64,000 nt of DNA from Branchiostoma floridae (lineage: Eukaryota > Chordata > Leptocardii > Amphioxiformes > Branchiostomatidae), in NCBI RefSeq assembly GCF_000003815.2, contig NC_049991.1:17251083-17315082 (forward strand). Reading direction: 5' to 3'. The notes beneath the pieces are model-generated. The model did not search any database. It saw only the letters and a list, made by a program, of their open reading frames with translations, and was not told the origin of the DNA. The stretch's first letter is position 1. The number at the start of each line of letters is the position of its first letter. The position numbers and the translations under genes were made by a program. Below are positions 9,362 through 21,252 of this stretch, in pieces.

Positions 9362-9827
9362 GTAAGACTTTGTTTATCCCACTTTCCCACTAGTTATCAT
9401 CTGAATATGTACATTGTAGTAGTAGGTCCGGTACGTCATACATGTACAAAATCAGTAAAAAATCAGTCGCCCGAATTTTGATCCAGGTTTATAGATTGCG
9501 TAATTTGCTGAAATACAAATAAAGCAAAATGTGTGGCAATTTCTACGTGATTTTTTTTACATTTTGCGTATTTCTTTCGCATGCAAAACCAGGAGTGCCT
9601 ATCCAAACAAGCCAGGTAAAGTTTGCTGCAGTAGAATACTGGAGAATTGCTGAACATTTTGATAATTGTCGTGAACAGTGATTTTTTTTTAATGTTAAGT
9701 GCGCACCATTTGCAACCTGTCACACTTGTAAGCCACATTCACGTCAAATTTTATATAGTTAAGACCCCCTTGACTAGTCACCAAATTTTTTCCGTAGTCC
9801 CTTGAGTAGCTGTACTGGTATGTTTAG

Positions 9828-9830
<3 letters not shown>

Positions 9831-9863
<33 letters not shown>
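9831..9863. repeat. AATC microsatellite
   Basis: About eight AATC units. Flanking segments (near 9797 and 9990) both carry GTCCCTTGAGT and TAGTATGTT-like text about 193 bp apart, a small direct duplication. Confidence 0.85.
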
Positions 9864-10277
9864 TTCGAATGCATCATTAGTTGATGCGTGGCGGCTACAG
9901 ACAGTTGAGACCAGGTTATACCATATTACTTAGTTTTAGTTGATGTCGGCCTACATATATGCATCCCCAGTCATCAACAATTTCCTTAGTCCCTTGAGTG
10001 GTCGTACTAGTATGTTGAGACCAGGTTTTACTCTACCACGTAATATCGCGGAGTTGGAGAGGTTTTTTTATTGAACAAACATACAATAGCAAATACAGAT
10101 AGCGGCCCACTAAAGTTACTAAAACTAAATGAAAATGGCAGAAAAGAAAGATAGACAAGACAAGAAAGATAGACAGATAAATGTAAACACGACAAACAAC
10201 AATTAATTGGGTATTGGGCGGTTGAAGCGCAAGTCCTAGGAGTTGTAGTTGATGAAGGCCTCCTCCTAACGTTACAG

Positions 10278-10569
10278 GTGTGCGAGTATGAGACGATGAC
10301 CCTAGAGTGTTCCACTAACCAGCACATCGCCGTGGTGCATGCCCTGTTCGGCCGGACAGAGACCGAGCCGAACTGCGGCGGGGACAGCTGGTACTTTGGA
10401 AACACGAACTGCCGCAGCATCAACGCCGTGTCCGTCGTGAAGGACCAGTGCGACGGGCGGAGGACCTGCACCGTCACCGCCGACCACGCCGTCTTCGGCG
10501 ACCCCTGCTTCGGCACCTCCAAGTACCTGGAGGTCAAGTACGGGTGCCTAGAGAACGACTCGCATAAAG
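10278..10569 (+). CDS. Gene 1: SUEL-type galactose/rhamnose-binding lectin domain (exon)
   Basis: Acceptor CGTTACAG ends at 10277, donor GTAAGG at 10570; 292 bp, phase 0 in, phase 1 out. VCEYETMTLEC, VVHALFGRTE, C..INAVSVVKDQCDGRRTC, DPCFGTSKYLEVKYGCL form the full Gal_Lectin (PF02140) pattern, including the YGR-like FGRT and the cysteine set. The family binds D-galactose or L-rhamnose. A weaker acceptor at 10238-10239 would start the exon in phase 1 and fit the preceding exons better; the frame is open across that stretch. Confidence 0.9.
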
Positions 10570-10828
10570 GTAAGGTCTAGGTCCAAATTCTCAACCCGGG
10601 ACCCGGCCGGGTGGCTTTTGGAAACAAAAGATAGGCAAAAGCACACACAAAAACTTTTAAGAAATAGTAAGGAGTATAATTTGTGCATACTCCTTGGTAA
10701 ATTGTTTAATTTTTCGTTCGGGTGGGCAACTTGTAAAGGTCGTTCGGACCTGTACGTTCCGAACAGGTGGTACCATTTACTCTGTGATAATTTTAAATAA
10801 ACAACTAACGTTACGACAAACCTTCCAG

Positions 10829-10966
10829 GCAGCAGAGAATGCCTGGTGAGGCCCGCCATGCGGAAGGACTGTGGATGGTCGGGCATCACACGTGACGAGT
10901 GTCTCCTGAAAGGGTGCTGCTTCAATAGCTCCATTCCTGGCGTTGCCTCGTGCTTTTACAAGAAGG
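10829..10966 (+). CDS. Gene 1: trefoil (P-type) domain (exon)
   Basis: Acceptor CCTTCCAG ends at 10828, donor GTGGGT at 10967; 138 bp, phase 1 to phase 1. The translation ECLVRPAMRKDCGW, GITRDECLLKGCCF, SIPGVASCFY has six trefoil cysteines and the DCGW and GCCF signatures. Trefoil domains act in mucosal and carbohydrate interactions. It follows the SUEL lectin. Confidence 0.93.
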
Positions 10967-11130
10967 GTGGGTCATGTTGTTCGTCTTGATCAGTCTGGCA
11001 ACATGTATACGATATACATTTTTTAATTCTTTGTTGCAGGCACAAGCATGGCCCATTATATAAACCAAATATGCGTAGGCGCATTGAAATATATCATTCT
11101 TTAAAGCTTTATGTGTGCTATTCTATTCAG

Positions 11131-11222
11131 TTTCGCCTTCAGCTGAGAGTCCAACAGCAAAACAAGACGACCACACCCCGACTGTGACTCATGGCATTTC
11201 AAAGACACCGATGAACACCATG
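11131..11222 (+). CDS. Gene 1: Ser/Thr stalk, first exon
   Basis: Acceptor TTCTATTCAG ends at 11130, donor GTTTGTG at 11223; phase 1 in, phase 0 out. It encodes VSPSAESPTAKQDDHTPTVT and more Thr/Pro/Ser, typical of an O-glycosylated juxtamembrane stalk. Phase 0 at its end matches the next exon. Confidence 0.8.
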
Positions 11223-11764
11223 GTTTGTGAATCCAATCATTGACTTTATTTGGAATAACGTTACATTCCCTATTTTATGAATAAGAACTTTATTGCGCAA
11301 CGATCGTACACGGTACAATGTATGGGGGAAAAAAGAAACAAACTTATCATCCTAATTACTAAAACAAGTATTAAAAATAGTACATATGCAGATTATGAAT
11401 ATGGAATGAAATTTGACATTCTAATTTCTAGAACAATAAGAGCTAGCATAAATCATTGATATTATACTACAATCGAGTTGTACACTCAAAGGCCAACCAT
11501 ATGGGAAATTCACCTCGAATAGTTAACGTTGTTACAGTAATACTCAGACTTTGATGAGTGATAAACCCACCTGATCATGACAACATTCGTAGCAGACCTG
11601 TTGTGTAAACAAGCGCCTCCTACTTGGATATCTAAAAACTGCAACGATGTCTCATTTAGAAGAAGTTACCGGACGGACAACAGAATAAAGGAGATAGTCA
11701 CAACATATTCATTTTTTTGTCCGCAACCATTTACACCATCTCTTTTAAATTTTATTTCCATCAG

Positions 11765-11837
11765 AAGACCACCGATGCGACTGTTTCCATGACCACCAAT
11801 GCCCCACCTGTGGTGAACTCGAAAGGAGCACTGGGAG
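11765..11837 (+). CDS. Gene 1: Ser/Thr stalk, second exon
   Basis: Acceptor TTTCCATCAG ends at 11764, donor GTGATG at 11838; phase 0 in, phase 1 out. It encodes KTTDATVSMTTNAPPVVNSK, a continuation of the stalk. Between the two stalk exons (11223-11764) I saw no feature. Confidence 0.8.
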
Positions 11838-12058
11838 GTGATGACAAAATAGATATTAGTTTCGACATTTTACCTTATAATGTCTTTTCAACAATATATC
11901 ACAAATTATACTACTTTAGTGATCTTCAATCAGATGAATTGAAGAGAGGCTTTTTGTTCCGGTTCATAGAGCAGCGGGCCTTTGAACATCTGAACGTGTA
12001 AACTGCTTCGTAAACCATGATCTTGACAAACGTTACGGTTTTTTTAATGTCTCCGCAG

Positions 12059-12321
12059 GTTCAAAGGATAAAGACGACGACGGTGACAACAGCCACCAAT
12101 ACGCCATCTACATCGTCATCGGGATCGTGGTCGTCGCAGTGCCTCTTGGGATAGCCGCGTTCGTGAAGGTGTTCTACTGTTCGAAGCCTGTGGACAAGAT
12201 GGCGGCCCCCGCCCCCGTCCACTTCACCTCGGGGTCAGGTGATGCCACCATCACCTTCGATAACCCTCACTATGAGGAGAAGACTCCGTCTGCCCCGGGA
12301 TATGTTCCGATGAAAGAGTAG
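12059..12321 (+). CDS. Gene 1: transmembrane helix and cytoplasmic tail (last exon)
   Basis: Acceptor GTCTCCGCAG ends at 12058; phase 1 in; TAG stop at 12319-12321. After an acidic KDKDDDGD linker comes one hydrophobic helix (YAIYIVIGIVVVAVPLGIAA and a few more residues), then VFYCSKPVDK and a tail of about 47 residues. The tail has FDNPHYEE, an NPxY-type motif used in clathrin sorting and PTB-domain binding, and ends GYVPMKE. The protein is thus type I, with lectin modules outside. Confidence 0.93.
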
Positions 12322-13605
12322 TCAAACCATCGGCAGGGGGGAAACACAAAGACTACATGCTAATTCATAAATTCTGATTCAGCAATGGATCGACCAAGGT
12401 CAATGAGAGAGTGACCACTTGTGCCTTTATAGATACATGCGCCATTTTGTCGATGGGCAACAAAATTTGACATGTAATTCATTGTGACAAAAGATGGGAG
12501 TTAGATATTGGTGCTGTCTTTTACAACGACAGAAAACGTTACTGAAGAAATGTTCTGAACTTAGCGTGTAGTCTTTGTGTCTTTCTTCTAAATTGATGGC
12601 ACCCTTTTGACCATTTAGTTCAATTTTGAACAGGCTTTTGAGAATATAATGACAGAATTTGTTGGATGACCACGTGTGAAGATTAGCTTGAAAAAATCAG
12701 GTGATACTGCGAGATAATGTAAACTGTCTCTGCAACCAAGCTGACAATAACGGGCTCATGGAATGTCATTCAATTTTTTATTTATTTTGCATGAAATATG
12801 CAACGAGACGTATTTATCACTCAGCATCAAGTGTTGATAGTATAACTTTCATATATTATTCTGAATAGTTAGTGTTAACTTGTAACAAACCAAACCAAAC
12901 TCATCATGAATTGATGTATACAAGTATGCAATTGGAAGAGATATCTAATGCGTGTAGCTCTAACATAGTATTCAGTCTACCGTGGATAGTTTGTGATGTC
13001 TACGGGCCTGTAGGAGCTCTCCGCCGCCCAGGTAAACCATGACACTCGGTGGTAGTTCTACGCCGATGGAGTTAATTGGGCCTCAACACCGTACATGTAG
13101 CACTACAAGAACAACCGAGCGCCGTTGTTCATATGTACCCAGCGGTGGAGAGATCGTAATAGCTAATACCCCGAAGAGAGCACATGTACACTCAATACAA
13201 GTTAGACTAGATACCATGTTAGTGTAGCTGTGAAAGGACAGTCAGTAAGAAGAATCTTTGATGCTACTTTTGTTTCACGGCCTATGCCATCGATAAAATG
13301 CACGTAAAGATATTCAATTGATTTTTTTGTTTAATTGGAATCAATTTTTACCGTTGATTTCTCCTCGAGATTATGATATCTCCATAGAGTATAGACAATT
13401 TGCTAGCTGAATGTTAGACAAAGATATTTCAAGACTCGGCGATTTTATGGCTTTTGAAACAGCATGCGCAATGCTAGTCTTAATTCTTTATATGCTCACA
13501 ATCATTAAACTGCTACATTATTCAAAGTTGACGACAACATTTTACTATCATCTTTATTTTCTGTCTGAACATTGCTTTAATAAACAGAAATAAAACAAAT
13601 TGCAG
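12322..13605 (+). terminator. 3' UTR of gene 1 with poly(A) signals
   Basis: AT-rich sequence without ORFs follows the stop. AATAAA occurs at 13579-13584 and 13589-13594 before an A-rich run, the likeliest cleavage region. The 3' end is inferred; no transcript data. Confidence 0.55.
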
Positions 13606-14304
13606 CATGTCCAAAATGTGAAAAAAATTGTTTTTTTTTATCGATATCATGTGTTTCATTGCGCTTGCAATCGTTTTCACAGAGTCAGATAAATCGAATG
13701 CGAAAAATCGCCACAGTGACTGCAGTTCAGGAGCAATCTACCAGGAGGTCCGAACTCGCAGAACTTCTTCCTTACATCAAAATCTTTCTGGTTCTAAAAA
13801 ATGAAGACCATAGTATGTCCAGAGGCAAAAGATACAGAAAACGGATGTTCTGCTGCAGTACCAAGGTTACACACCAGCATGGGCTCATAATTGACCTTGA
13901 CCGTTGTCTTCCCAACACCTGCCCACATACCAAATATCAGCACAATCCATCGTATACGTAGGATTATTAAGTTTTGGCCAGAATTATCGAAATATCCGGA
14001 AACACAGACGCGCACACACACACATCACACACATACACACACTCGCACACACCAAACCAATACCACAACTTTTCATAGCTCCTCAGTTGAAGACTAGCTG
14101 ACATCTGTCAAAATATCCTCAAAAGATCAAAACAACCACACCCCCCCCCTTGTTGTTGTCGCCCGTTTACTTGAACAATCGTTTCCTCTTCGCAATGATA
14201 ACTGATCAAAACAATCACCCAACATAAACACGGTGTGACTGGTTGTTTGAAGCCGTCACGTTCACAATTTTGTATAGGTAAAATACACTTGTTAACACCA
14301 GAAT
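13606..14304. other. Intergenic, with CA-rich stretch
   Basis: No gene is visible. 14004-14060 is an imperfect CA/CAT repeat. Short ORFs here lack any domain signal. Confidence 0.6.
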
Positions 14305-15095
14305 TGCGCAATCTTGAACACGGCTTGTGCAACGCACCTACCCTGTAACTGGTCGGTTTGGTTACCAGCTGACTTTAAAGAACGACGCCCCAAGTTGGAC
14401 AACATAAATCATTATAAACACGACATCTTCCTGCACAAAATCGTTCCGAATCACCTTAACATGAAAATAGAGAGAAAATTGGATTTTTTAAACTTCTTAG
14501 GTAAAGTAGAACTTTCTTATATCACAAACATGCAAAGAGCAAAGTTTGTTCAATACCGGCAATAAAGAAGATACAGCCGCTCTACCCCCCCCCCCCCCCA
14601 ACGAACACAGGTTGACACGTGCCATGTATGTTTCCGACACGTGCCTTGACGTGACTTGATTTTTCAATTCAATGTGAAGTTAACTGAATGTGAACACATT
14701 GGACACATTTGCTGTTGGTTGTTTTCAACTGTAACATTTGTAATTTTGAAAATGCCATTGTCCTGCAGGACAGATGTTGGGCACAGTGAGTGTTGCGCAA
14801 TCTCCAGTCCGTCTTGTGCAACGTACTTGGTACTGATCGGTTTGGTTAGCGGCTGGCTTAAATGAACGACGCCCAATTTGATAGGAACTACCTAAATCAT
14901 TATAGATACAGCATGTGTTTTTTTCACAAACACCCACACGTGGACATGGAGAAATGCTGTATTTGTCAAACTGTGATCTTCTAGCATGTATGTAAAGAAA
15001 AACTTAATCACATCAGAACTGAAGCAAAAAGTAGAAGCAACGTTCTGGCGACGAAATGGAAAGGTCATTTCACCCCCCCCCCCACTCCCCCCTGA
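14305..15095. repeat. Direct duplication of about 300 bp, spaced about 484 bp
   Basis: 14305-14610 and 14789-15095 align in the same direction. Shared landmarks are TTGCGCAATCT, CTTGTGCAACG, TCGGTTTGGTTA, GAACGACGCCC and a terminal poly-C run of about 11 bp in each copy. The copies differ by many substitutions, so the event is old. Confidence 0.75.
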
Positions 15096-15109
15096 CACAT
15101 GCCTTCTAT

Positions 15110-15830
15110 ATTTTTTATTTTTTTTATTGCAACAGATAAATACATAACATGATGGCGACACACTCAAGCTCAACATGCTTATTTTCGTGCCGTCATCAGG
15201 AACAAACTGAGAGTACAAAAGAACATTGAAACAAATACAGACAAGCAAAGCATATAACAAAAGTAATGTTAAGTAACACCATATAACAAAATCATAGAAC
15301 ATAAGAAATTACATTTGAGTATTGGTGGATATTCGGACAGGTACTCCGGGCCAAGCTGGTAGGATAGAGATTCACTTATTCAAATCTTTTTGTTTCTTTT
15401 ATGAATGATTGTACATGCTGTAGAAGTTTTGTGTTAATTGAGTTGGATAGAAATGCGGACCCTCGAATCATTAAATGGACTAAATCATTATCCGAGAGAT
15501 TGTCCATGTTAATAGCAAATCCAACCAGCTTATGCAAGTTGCTGAGGAGGGAGATACGGTATTGGGTGTAGTTGGGGCAGTACAAAAAATAATGATGAAT
15601 ACTTTCACAATGATGGCCACAGGCGCAAGCACTACTAGTAACAAGATTGCGAGAGTACAAGTTGGAGTTTAAACTATAAGTACCTAGGCGGAAACGAGTG
15701 AGAACAGCGCAAGTGAAACGAGGACCTATGCTGAAGTATGGAACAGAGACAGGGCGCACGGATTTGACCATTTTTTTCTTAAAGTGAGGAAGACTTAAGG
15801 AACGATCTGCTAGGGTAATTTTATTCTATA
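15110..15830 (-). mobile_element. Non-LTR retrotransposon 3' fragment, minus strand
   Basis: The minus-strand frame at 15376-15771 reads FTCAVLTRFRLGTYSLNSNL, then ACACGHHCESIHHYFLYC and a tail ending FIKETKRFE. It is a paralogue of the fragment at 7440-7892 (same Cys/His spacing and the same FIK...RF ending). The 3' end lies near 15110 at a T-rich stretch on the plus strand. 5' truncated; no RT domain. Confidence 0.75.
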
Positions 15831-15952
15831 AAATCGTATTTCTGACACGTATCTTTCTCTGAGGCTACTTTTGAGCAATATTGTTCATTCAGTAAAACGC
15901 TAACTAATTGAAACATGTGCGGTTTGTAGTTGTAAACAGTTAATGTTGGTAA

Positions 15953-16171
15953 GGCCATGTTAATTCGACTAACATATGGATGATATCCAAATTTGCCAAG
16001 TCAAAGTCAAAAATAAAGAATATCTTGTTCGGTATACTATACTCCTGGTCCTGGTCAGTTACATCTCATAATGAAAGCAACGTTTTGCCCAAAGTCTTTC
16101 TTTCCACGCTCACATCATTTGTTTTGGGGGTTCCTAGAGGACGTAACAATTATTATCAAATTAATGTGGCC
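15953..16171. mobile_element. MITE, 219 bp, TAA target duplication
   Basis: Ends GGCCATGTTAATT and AATTAATGTGGCC are inverted copies, each flanked by TAA (15950-15952, 16172-16174). The 3-bp TWA duplication and GGCC ends suggest PIF/Harbinger. The same end sequence occurs in the element at 28513. Confidence 0.8.
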
Positions 16172-16465
16172 TAAGGCATGAAGGTCAATGTACTGAACCA
16201 TCGGTCAATGACACAGAGATTGCGCAATGTTCCACCAACGTGCCATGTACGCTGGTACCACTCGGTACCCCTCAGGTAGTAGCACCACAATTAAAAACGA
16301 GACACATCCATCATCAAAAACCCTACGCCCATCTTTAGACAGAGATAACAATAGAAGCGGGCAAAGCATGGCAAGGAAGGGCAAGGATCTATATCACGAG
16401 AGTAAAGTTCAACGTGTTATATAGCGATAGGTCTATGACGACTCAATGACTGTGGTTACATGTTA

Positions 16466-16675
16466 TACCCACTTTCCACTGGGACAGCGCTCTAGTCGCA
16501 CTCTCTCTGCGACCTGAATTTGACAGATCGCTCAACGAATTGTATAGAAAAGAAACGAATCTTTTTACACTTTGTACATTTTATTGTCTTCTCGTTCACA
16601 TTTTACATTTTTTCTATGATATACCGAGTATGAAAGTTAAGGTCGCCGCGATCGCCGTCTGGTGGAAAGGGGGTA
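16466..16675. mobile_element. MITE, 210 bp, TTA target duplication
   Basis: Ends TACCCACTTTCCACTGGGAC and the inverted GTCTGGTGGAAAGGGGGTA, with CTCTCTGCGACC inside the left arm and GGTCGCCGCGATCGC in the right. TTA flanks both sides (16463-16465 and 16676-16678). Same family as the elements near 2811 and 29898. Confidence 0.8.
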
Positions 16676-17194
16676 TTAGTATCATTCACTATCTGTTGGA
16701 CGGAAGTCTTTGTACGTTCGCCGTATTATCGACGTTATCATCAATGTCTTGACAAATAAACGCCGGCCATACGAAATAATTACCGTTAGGGACAAAAATG
16801 ATAGTTTGAGACGGCCTTGCCAGGTGTACGTCATCGCCGTAGGCTTTACATAATTAGTGACAGACATATTTAGGGAGGGAGTAAATGGTTTGAGGGAGAG
16901 CGAAAAGAGCTAAAAACAATATATAGACATTAAGAACAATCGAGTAATCTTCATGAAAATCAATTAAAACAACTTGAGACACGCAAAACGACAATTTTTC
17001 TCACTATAACGTCGACAGTGTCAACATATTAAGACACACACACAATTGATAAATGAGGTCGGTTAACCCTTGACATAGAAAGACTAGTCATCATAACCAC
17101 GCCAGTGCACTTGAAAGGGTGTTCTATCACGAAGCCACTGTCATTATAACGCAATTTGTCCTTTTGCAGACTAAAATAATTACCGCAGACGTAG
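16676..17194. other. Intergenic upstream of gene 2
   Basis: AT-rich, no ORF with protein signal. Presumed to contain upstream regulatory DNA of gene 2, but no specific element was recognised. Confidence 0.4.
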
Positions 17195-17337
17195 ATAATT
17201 GATTATTATATGCGAAGACCCGTCAAGAAACAGTCAGTCTGTCAGTCGGAGTCCTGCCTGCCTGCAGCGCTCTGTGTGTCGGTCCGCTGTTGTGAGGAGA
17301 GGACTCTCCGGGGCACAGAACCCGACTTCGTGTCAAC
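17195..17337 (+). promoter_or_regulatory. Possible core promoter and 5' UTR of gene 2
   Basis: A TATA-like TTATTATAT at about 17203-17211 lies upstream of GTCAGTCTGTCAGTCGGAG, and the following GC-richer stretch leads to the ATG at 17338. The gene start is supported by the exon phases (see next entries); the exact transcription start is a guess. Confidence 0.35.
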
Positions 17338-17342
17338 ATGGG
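17338..17342 (+). CDS. Gene 2: start codon exon
   Basis: ATGGG is followed by the consensus donor GTAAGT at 17343. It ends in phase 2. Joined to the exon at 21253, which needs exactly phase 2, it starts a classic signal peptide (MGVNARLSL). This phase fit, and the fact that the 19 exons then sum to a multiple of three, is why this ATG was chosen. Confidence 0.75.
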
Positions 17343-20300
17343 GTAAGTTTGTCATCTTCTTGTTAACTTAAAATGCTTGGAATACAGCAGTATTGTATGA
17401 GCTCCATGTATAGAAAGATTTTACCCGTAACCTAGCTGAAAATGGACCGAATGCGTACTCCTGAAACAAAAAAAAATAGAGTTTAACTTTAAGGTGAGAA
17501 ATTAGACTTAGTACAGATTGCCCTGTCGTAGCTGTGACTGCAGTGCGCCTCTTTTGCACGTAGTTGAAGTAATACTGGAATATGTTGCAAAGATGCTGGT
17601 ATACTTGGCGGCTTTGGATAGCAAAATTCACAGGAGGCCCGAGTGGCGACTCGTCCATACGGCAAAAAGGACCCTGGTTGACTTGCCCCCGCGGTCCCAC
17701 AAAACAGGCCATACGACAAGATTGACGTTGCGAAATCGCAGTGATTCGTCGGTAGGTTTTTCTGTACTAACCTTTTCACTCACCAGACCACAAGATCTTT
17801 GAGACATCTTTTGGAAGTAATTGCAGAGCAAATCTTCCTTTCTTGCCGTTTTTCAAACCCGACAAGCGCATGTTTTGCAAGTATTTTCTCCAGGACTTTG
17901 TATCGAAGAACTTTAATCACAGAACCGAAGACTGTTGTCACAATCTTAGGATTAGTTTTCTGGCTGGTCAAGAACTGATTAAGTTTCTTCTTGATTCATT
18001 GGCTCATTTCTGTGCTTAACAGTAAAAGTTTTGGCTGATGGAATACTATTTCCAGCGATATGACATTGGCCCCAACCCAGTTCAAAAATAGCGTGGCCGA
18101 CAGATACAATGCGACAACGCTTCACCAGGCCATTTCCAGCCCTTCCAATGGCGCACCGCGGCAGAAACTCAACCCTTCCCAACCCATGTCCAACCAGGCC
18201 AAGACAGAGTACCGTTGCACAGGACCTCTTTTAATACCGCGCCGAGGCAAGATTCCCAACCGCACCGCAGCCGCCACGCCGTGCAGAGAGTCTATGCAGT
18301 TTTCTTTTCCTTCCGCGAGAGAAAGTAGTCCGTTCCATGAATTCGGGCGTCAATAACCCTTACAAGAAAGCTTGTTATCCGCGTATCTTCCTAATTTCAT
18401 GTTTGTACAGTATTTCAGCCTCATTTTCAAGTCATATAGATTTTGACCCGATGTTTTGTTCCTTTTCTGTCACAATACGACCCTAAATCTGGTGGCTTTT
18501 GTGTGATTTTCCTTCTTGTCTTGTAACCTATGAATGTATGAATGAATGAATGAATAAATAAATCTGATATAAAGTCAAAAGGAAATCTAGTGTAAAAGAA
18601 AGAGCAAATTGTCAGAAGAGAGAGAAAAGGGCATGATAAGAGACCCGTCTGTAACGTGTGTAATCTGTAATCATACCATTGTGAGCTCAGGGTTACCTGT
18701 ACGGTGATGAGACTGTTGCCGTCCCGCCTAGTCATTATATCACATGCCGGGAATTTTACGAGATTTGTTTCAATTCCTTCTCTACGGGATGGGAGTAATG
18801 AGAAAGACCGCTTGGAATGATAGAAAGTCAGAAAAAGGCCAGTATATTATAGCCAGGGGCCAGTGAAACACCACTAAGCCGACCCGTGGAGAAAAGTTTC
18901 CAAGCTAAGGCGATCATTCCAACATACAATTATTTTACATTTTAACCCTCATCCGACCGATACATTTTTACGACGAATCTGACCGTATGGGGTCATTTTT
19001 GACCCCATTTTGTTCTGCTCATAGACATGTTTCTGCTGGCTTATTTGATCATTTCTTTGTATTTAATGTTTCACCAATCTATGAAAAATATTTTGACAAG
19101 TTTTGGTGGCAGCAATTTTTACTCATTATCATAATTTATGCAGAAAATGAGGAGAAACCACATTTTGCTCTAAAAATCTACCATACTCCACTTACTTTAA
19201 CAATGTTTTTGTCTTAGCAATTTCTAATCAATAATTTTGATGCTACATTAATACTGATAGCATAATCATGTTTTTTGACAAGAAAAGATACAATATTTGT
19301 GAAAAGTAATGAATTTTTTGCTTAATTAAGCACCGTACTCCGTCACCTAAATACATACATACAATAACTCTTGTCTATTTTCCCGCAAAGATTTTTCTTG
19401 TAGGTTCCTTCTGCACATTCTGTCCATATATTGTTTTTTTATTAATTAGAAACATTTTCACTTTCATTAGCATAGGTGATTAGTGCCTATTATCATAATT
19501 TATGCAGAATGTCTAAAAACTGTGTTTTACACTAAAATACTATATTTATTTCAAAATATTCGGTGTTTATTCATCTAAGCAACTATAACTTGCTGCTGTA
19601 ATAGCAATGATGAGGAATGCCTGTTATTTTATTGAAATTTCTTGATCTTTACGTAATTAGTGATTCATAATTGGCTGGGGTCATTTTTGACCCCACCGAA
19701 CCAGACACAAACTTTCAAGTACAGCTTATACAATAATGGGCAAAACTCGGTGAAAAATTGGTAGATCCCGTAAAACATGTATACAAACAAATTCATGGAA
19801 GGAATTTTTTCTCAGATGAAAAATGTTTATATGGCAGGTAAATAGTCTACTACCAATTAAGGGAATCAATGATATCACCTACCATTAATTGTCTAAACTA
19901 CCCATTCACTGTACCACGTAGAAATAGTTTTTTTGACGCTTCTCTGCTGCTTGTTTTCTGTAGTCAGCTGCGACTAAGTGAAAGTAATTGGATGATTGGT
20001 TGTAGCTTCAGCTGTGGGCTGCTCGCAAAGGAAATAAATTATGGTAATTTTAACGTCACAATGGAAACGAGTTTTCGCCCTCTCCCAGAATGCTGCGGGC
20101 GCGTGCGAAGTTTTGTTTATGCTCACTCGCTTGAAGCCAATGTGTGAATATTCATGAGATTTCTGACGTTTCCATTGTGTTTTCATGAATATGCATGACC
20201 ACGGTAAAGCCCCCAAACTTTTCATGGGTGGACCTGTTAGTCGACCGGACGTTGTTTTTGCCTCCTCTCGCACGCAATGTAAGTTGCTGCGGGCGTGTGC

Positions 20301-21252
20301 GGCCCTTCGGTCAAATGTAACAATGTCGGCTTGCTGGGGTGAGATTAATTACAATAGTGGAGATAATTACAAAGCTTTAAGCAGCGATTGGCTTGATAAG
20401 AAGTTTGAAATTCTCCCTTCTCAGTAGACGGTGATCGCCTGAGCGAACTAAGTTGGATTTTGTGACCTTTTTTTTATAATTATGATATGACGCACGGTAT
20501 AATAGTGTGATTTAATTAAAGGACAACGAAACATCCAAACCTTAAAAAATGTTCTAAACAAATGTATGAATGGATTTCCATTGAGCGACCTGTCAGCAGT
20601 CGAGGCTTTTAGTAGATCGCCGTGTTTCTTAGCTTTTGTGGTGAGTGCACTTTTTCGCCAAGATTATCACTGGCAAAAAATAACATATGATCAAAATTGC
20701 AAAATTAAATTAACGTCAGACATAAGTAACAACAATAAATAACAACTAACACATTGAAAACGTTCATCCTTCGCTTCTGTCATTGTACACTGTGAAAACG
20801 GCGCTTGAGTTGTGACTGTCAAAACACGCGGCAACAAAAAAGTAAGGCCACCATTCCGCTTGGACGGTGCTCTCGCTGTGATGGCAATTTTTGCCGATCG
20901 CGGTGACAGCGCGGTGGGATCGCAAAGGTTACCATGGGAGCGCGGTAGGAGTGTCATCGTCACCTACCAAGATCATATGCACCAAGGTGATGGTATGGAA
21001 CCGGGTCATACCATCGCCGTGAGAGCGTCGAGGTTGGCGATGCAATGATTCGTGCCATGAGAGCGCCGTGAGAGTGCCAAGAGAGCGCTCAGCTATTGAT
21101 TTAGGGAATATGGACGTTCTTGATATCCTACGAGTATATAGTCATCTTGAAGTTGTACGGTCAAAGCTTACAGCAAATGCCATTGTGATATGGAATGGAT
21201 GGAATAGAAAAACTGCAACCCAGAATTTTTTCAAATGCTTTTCTTTTTACAG
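17343..21252 (+). other. Intron 1 of gene 2
   Basis: A 3.9-kb intron. It has a (GAAT)n run at about 18533-18560, two copies of the 20-base palindrome TGGGGTCATTTTTGACCCCA (18988-19007 and 19676-19695), and TTAACCCTCATCCGACC near 18943. ORFs at 17368-17802 and 18060-18356 overlap on both strands and show no domain. Confidence 0.65.

Noticed and set aside
17368..18356. Genes on both strands in intron 1 of gene 2
   Set aside because: Overlapping frames on both strands, no recognisable domain, no convincing splice sites.
18940..19700. Complete piggyBac element
   Set aside because: Only one TTAA-like end was found and there is no transposase frame.
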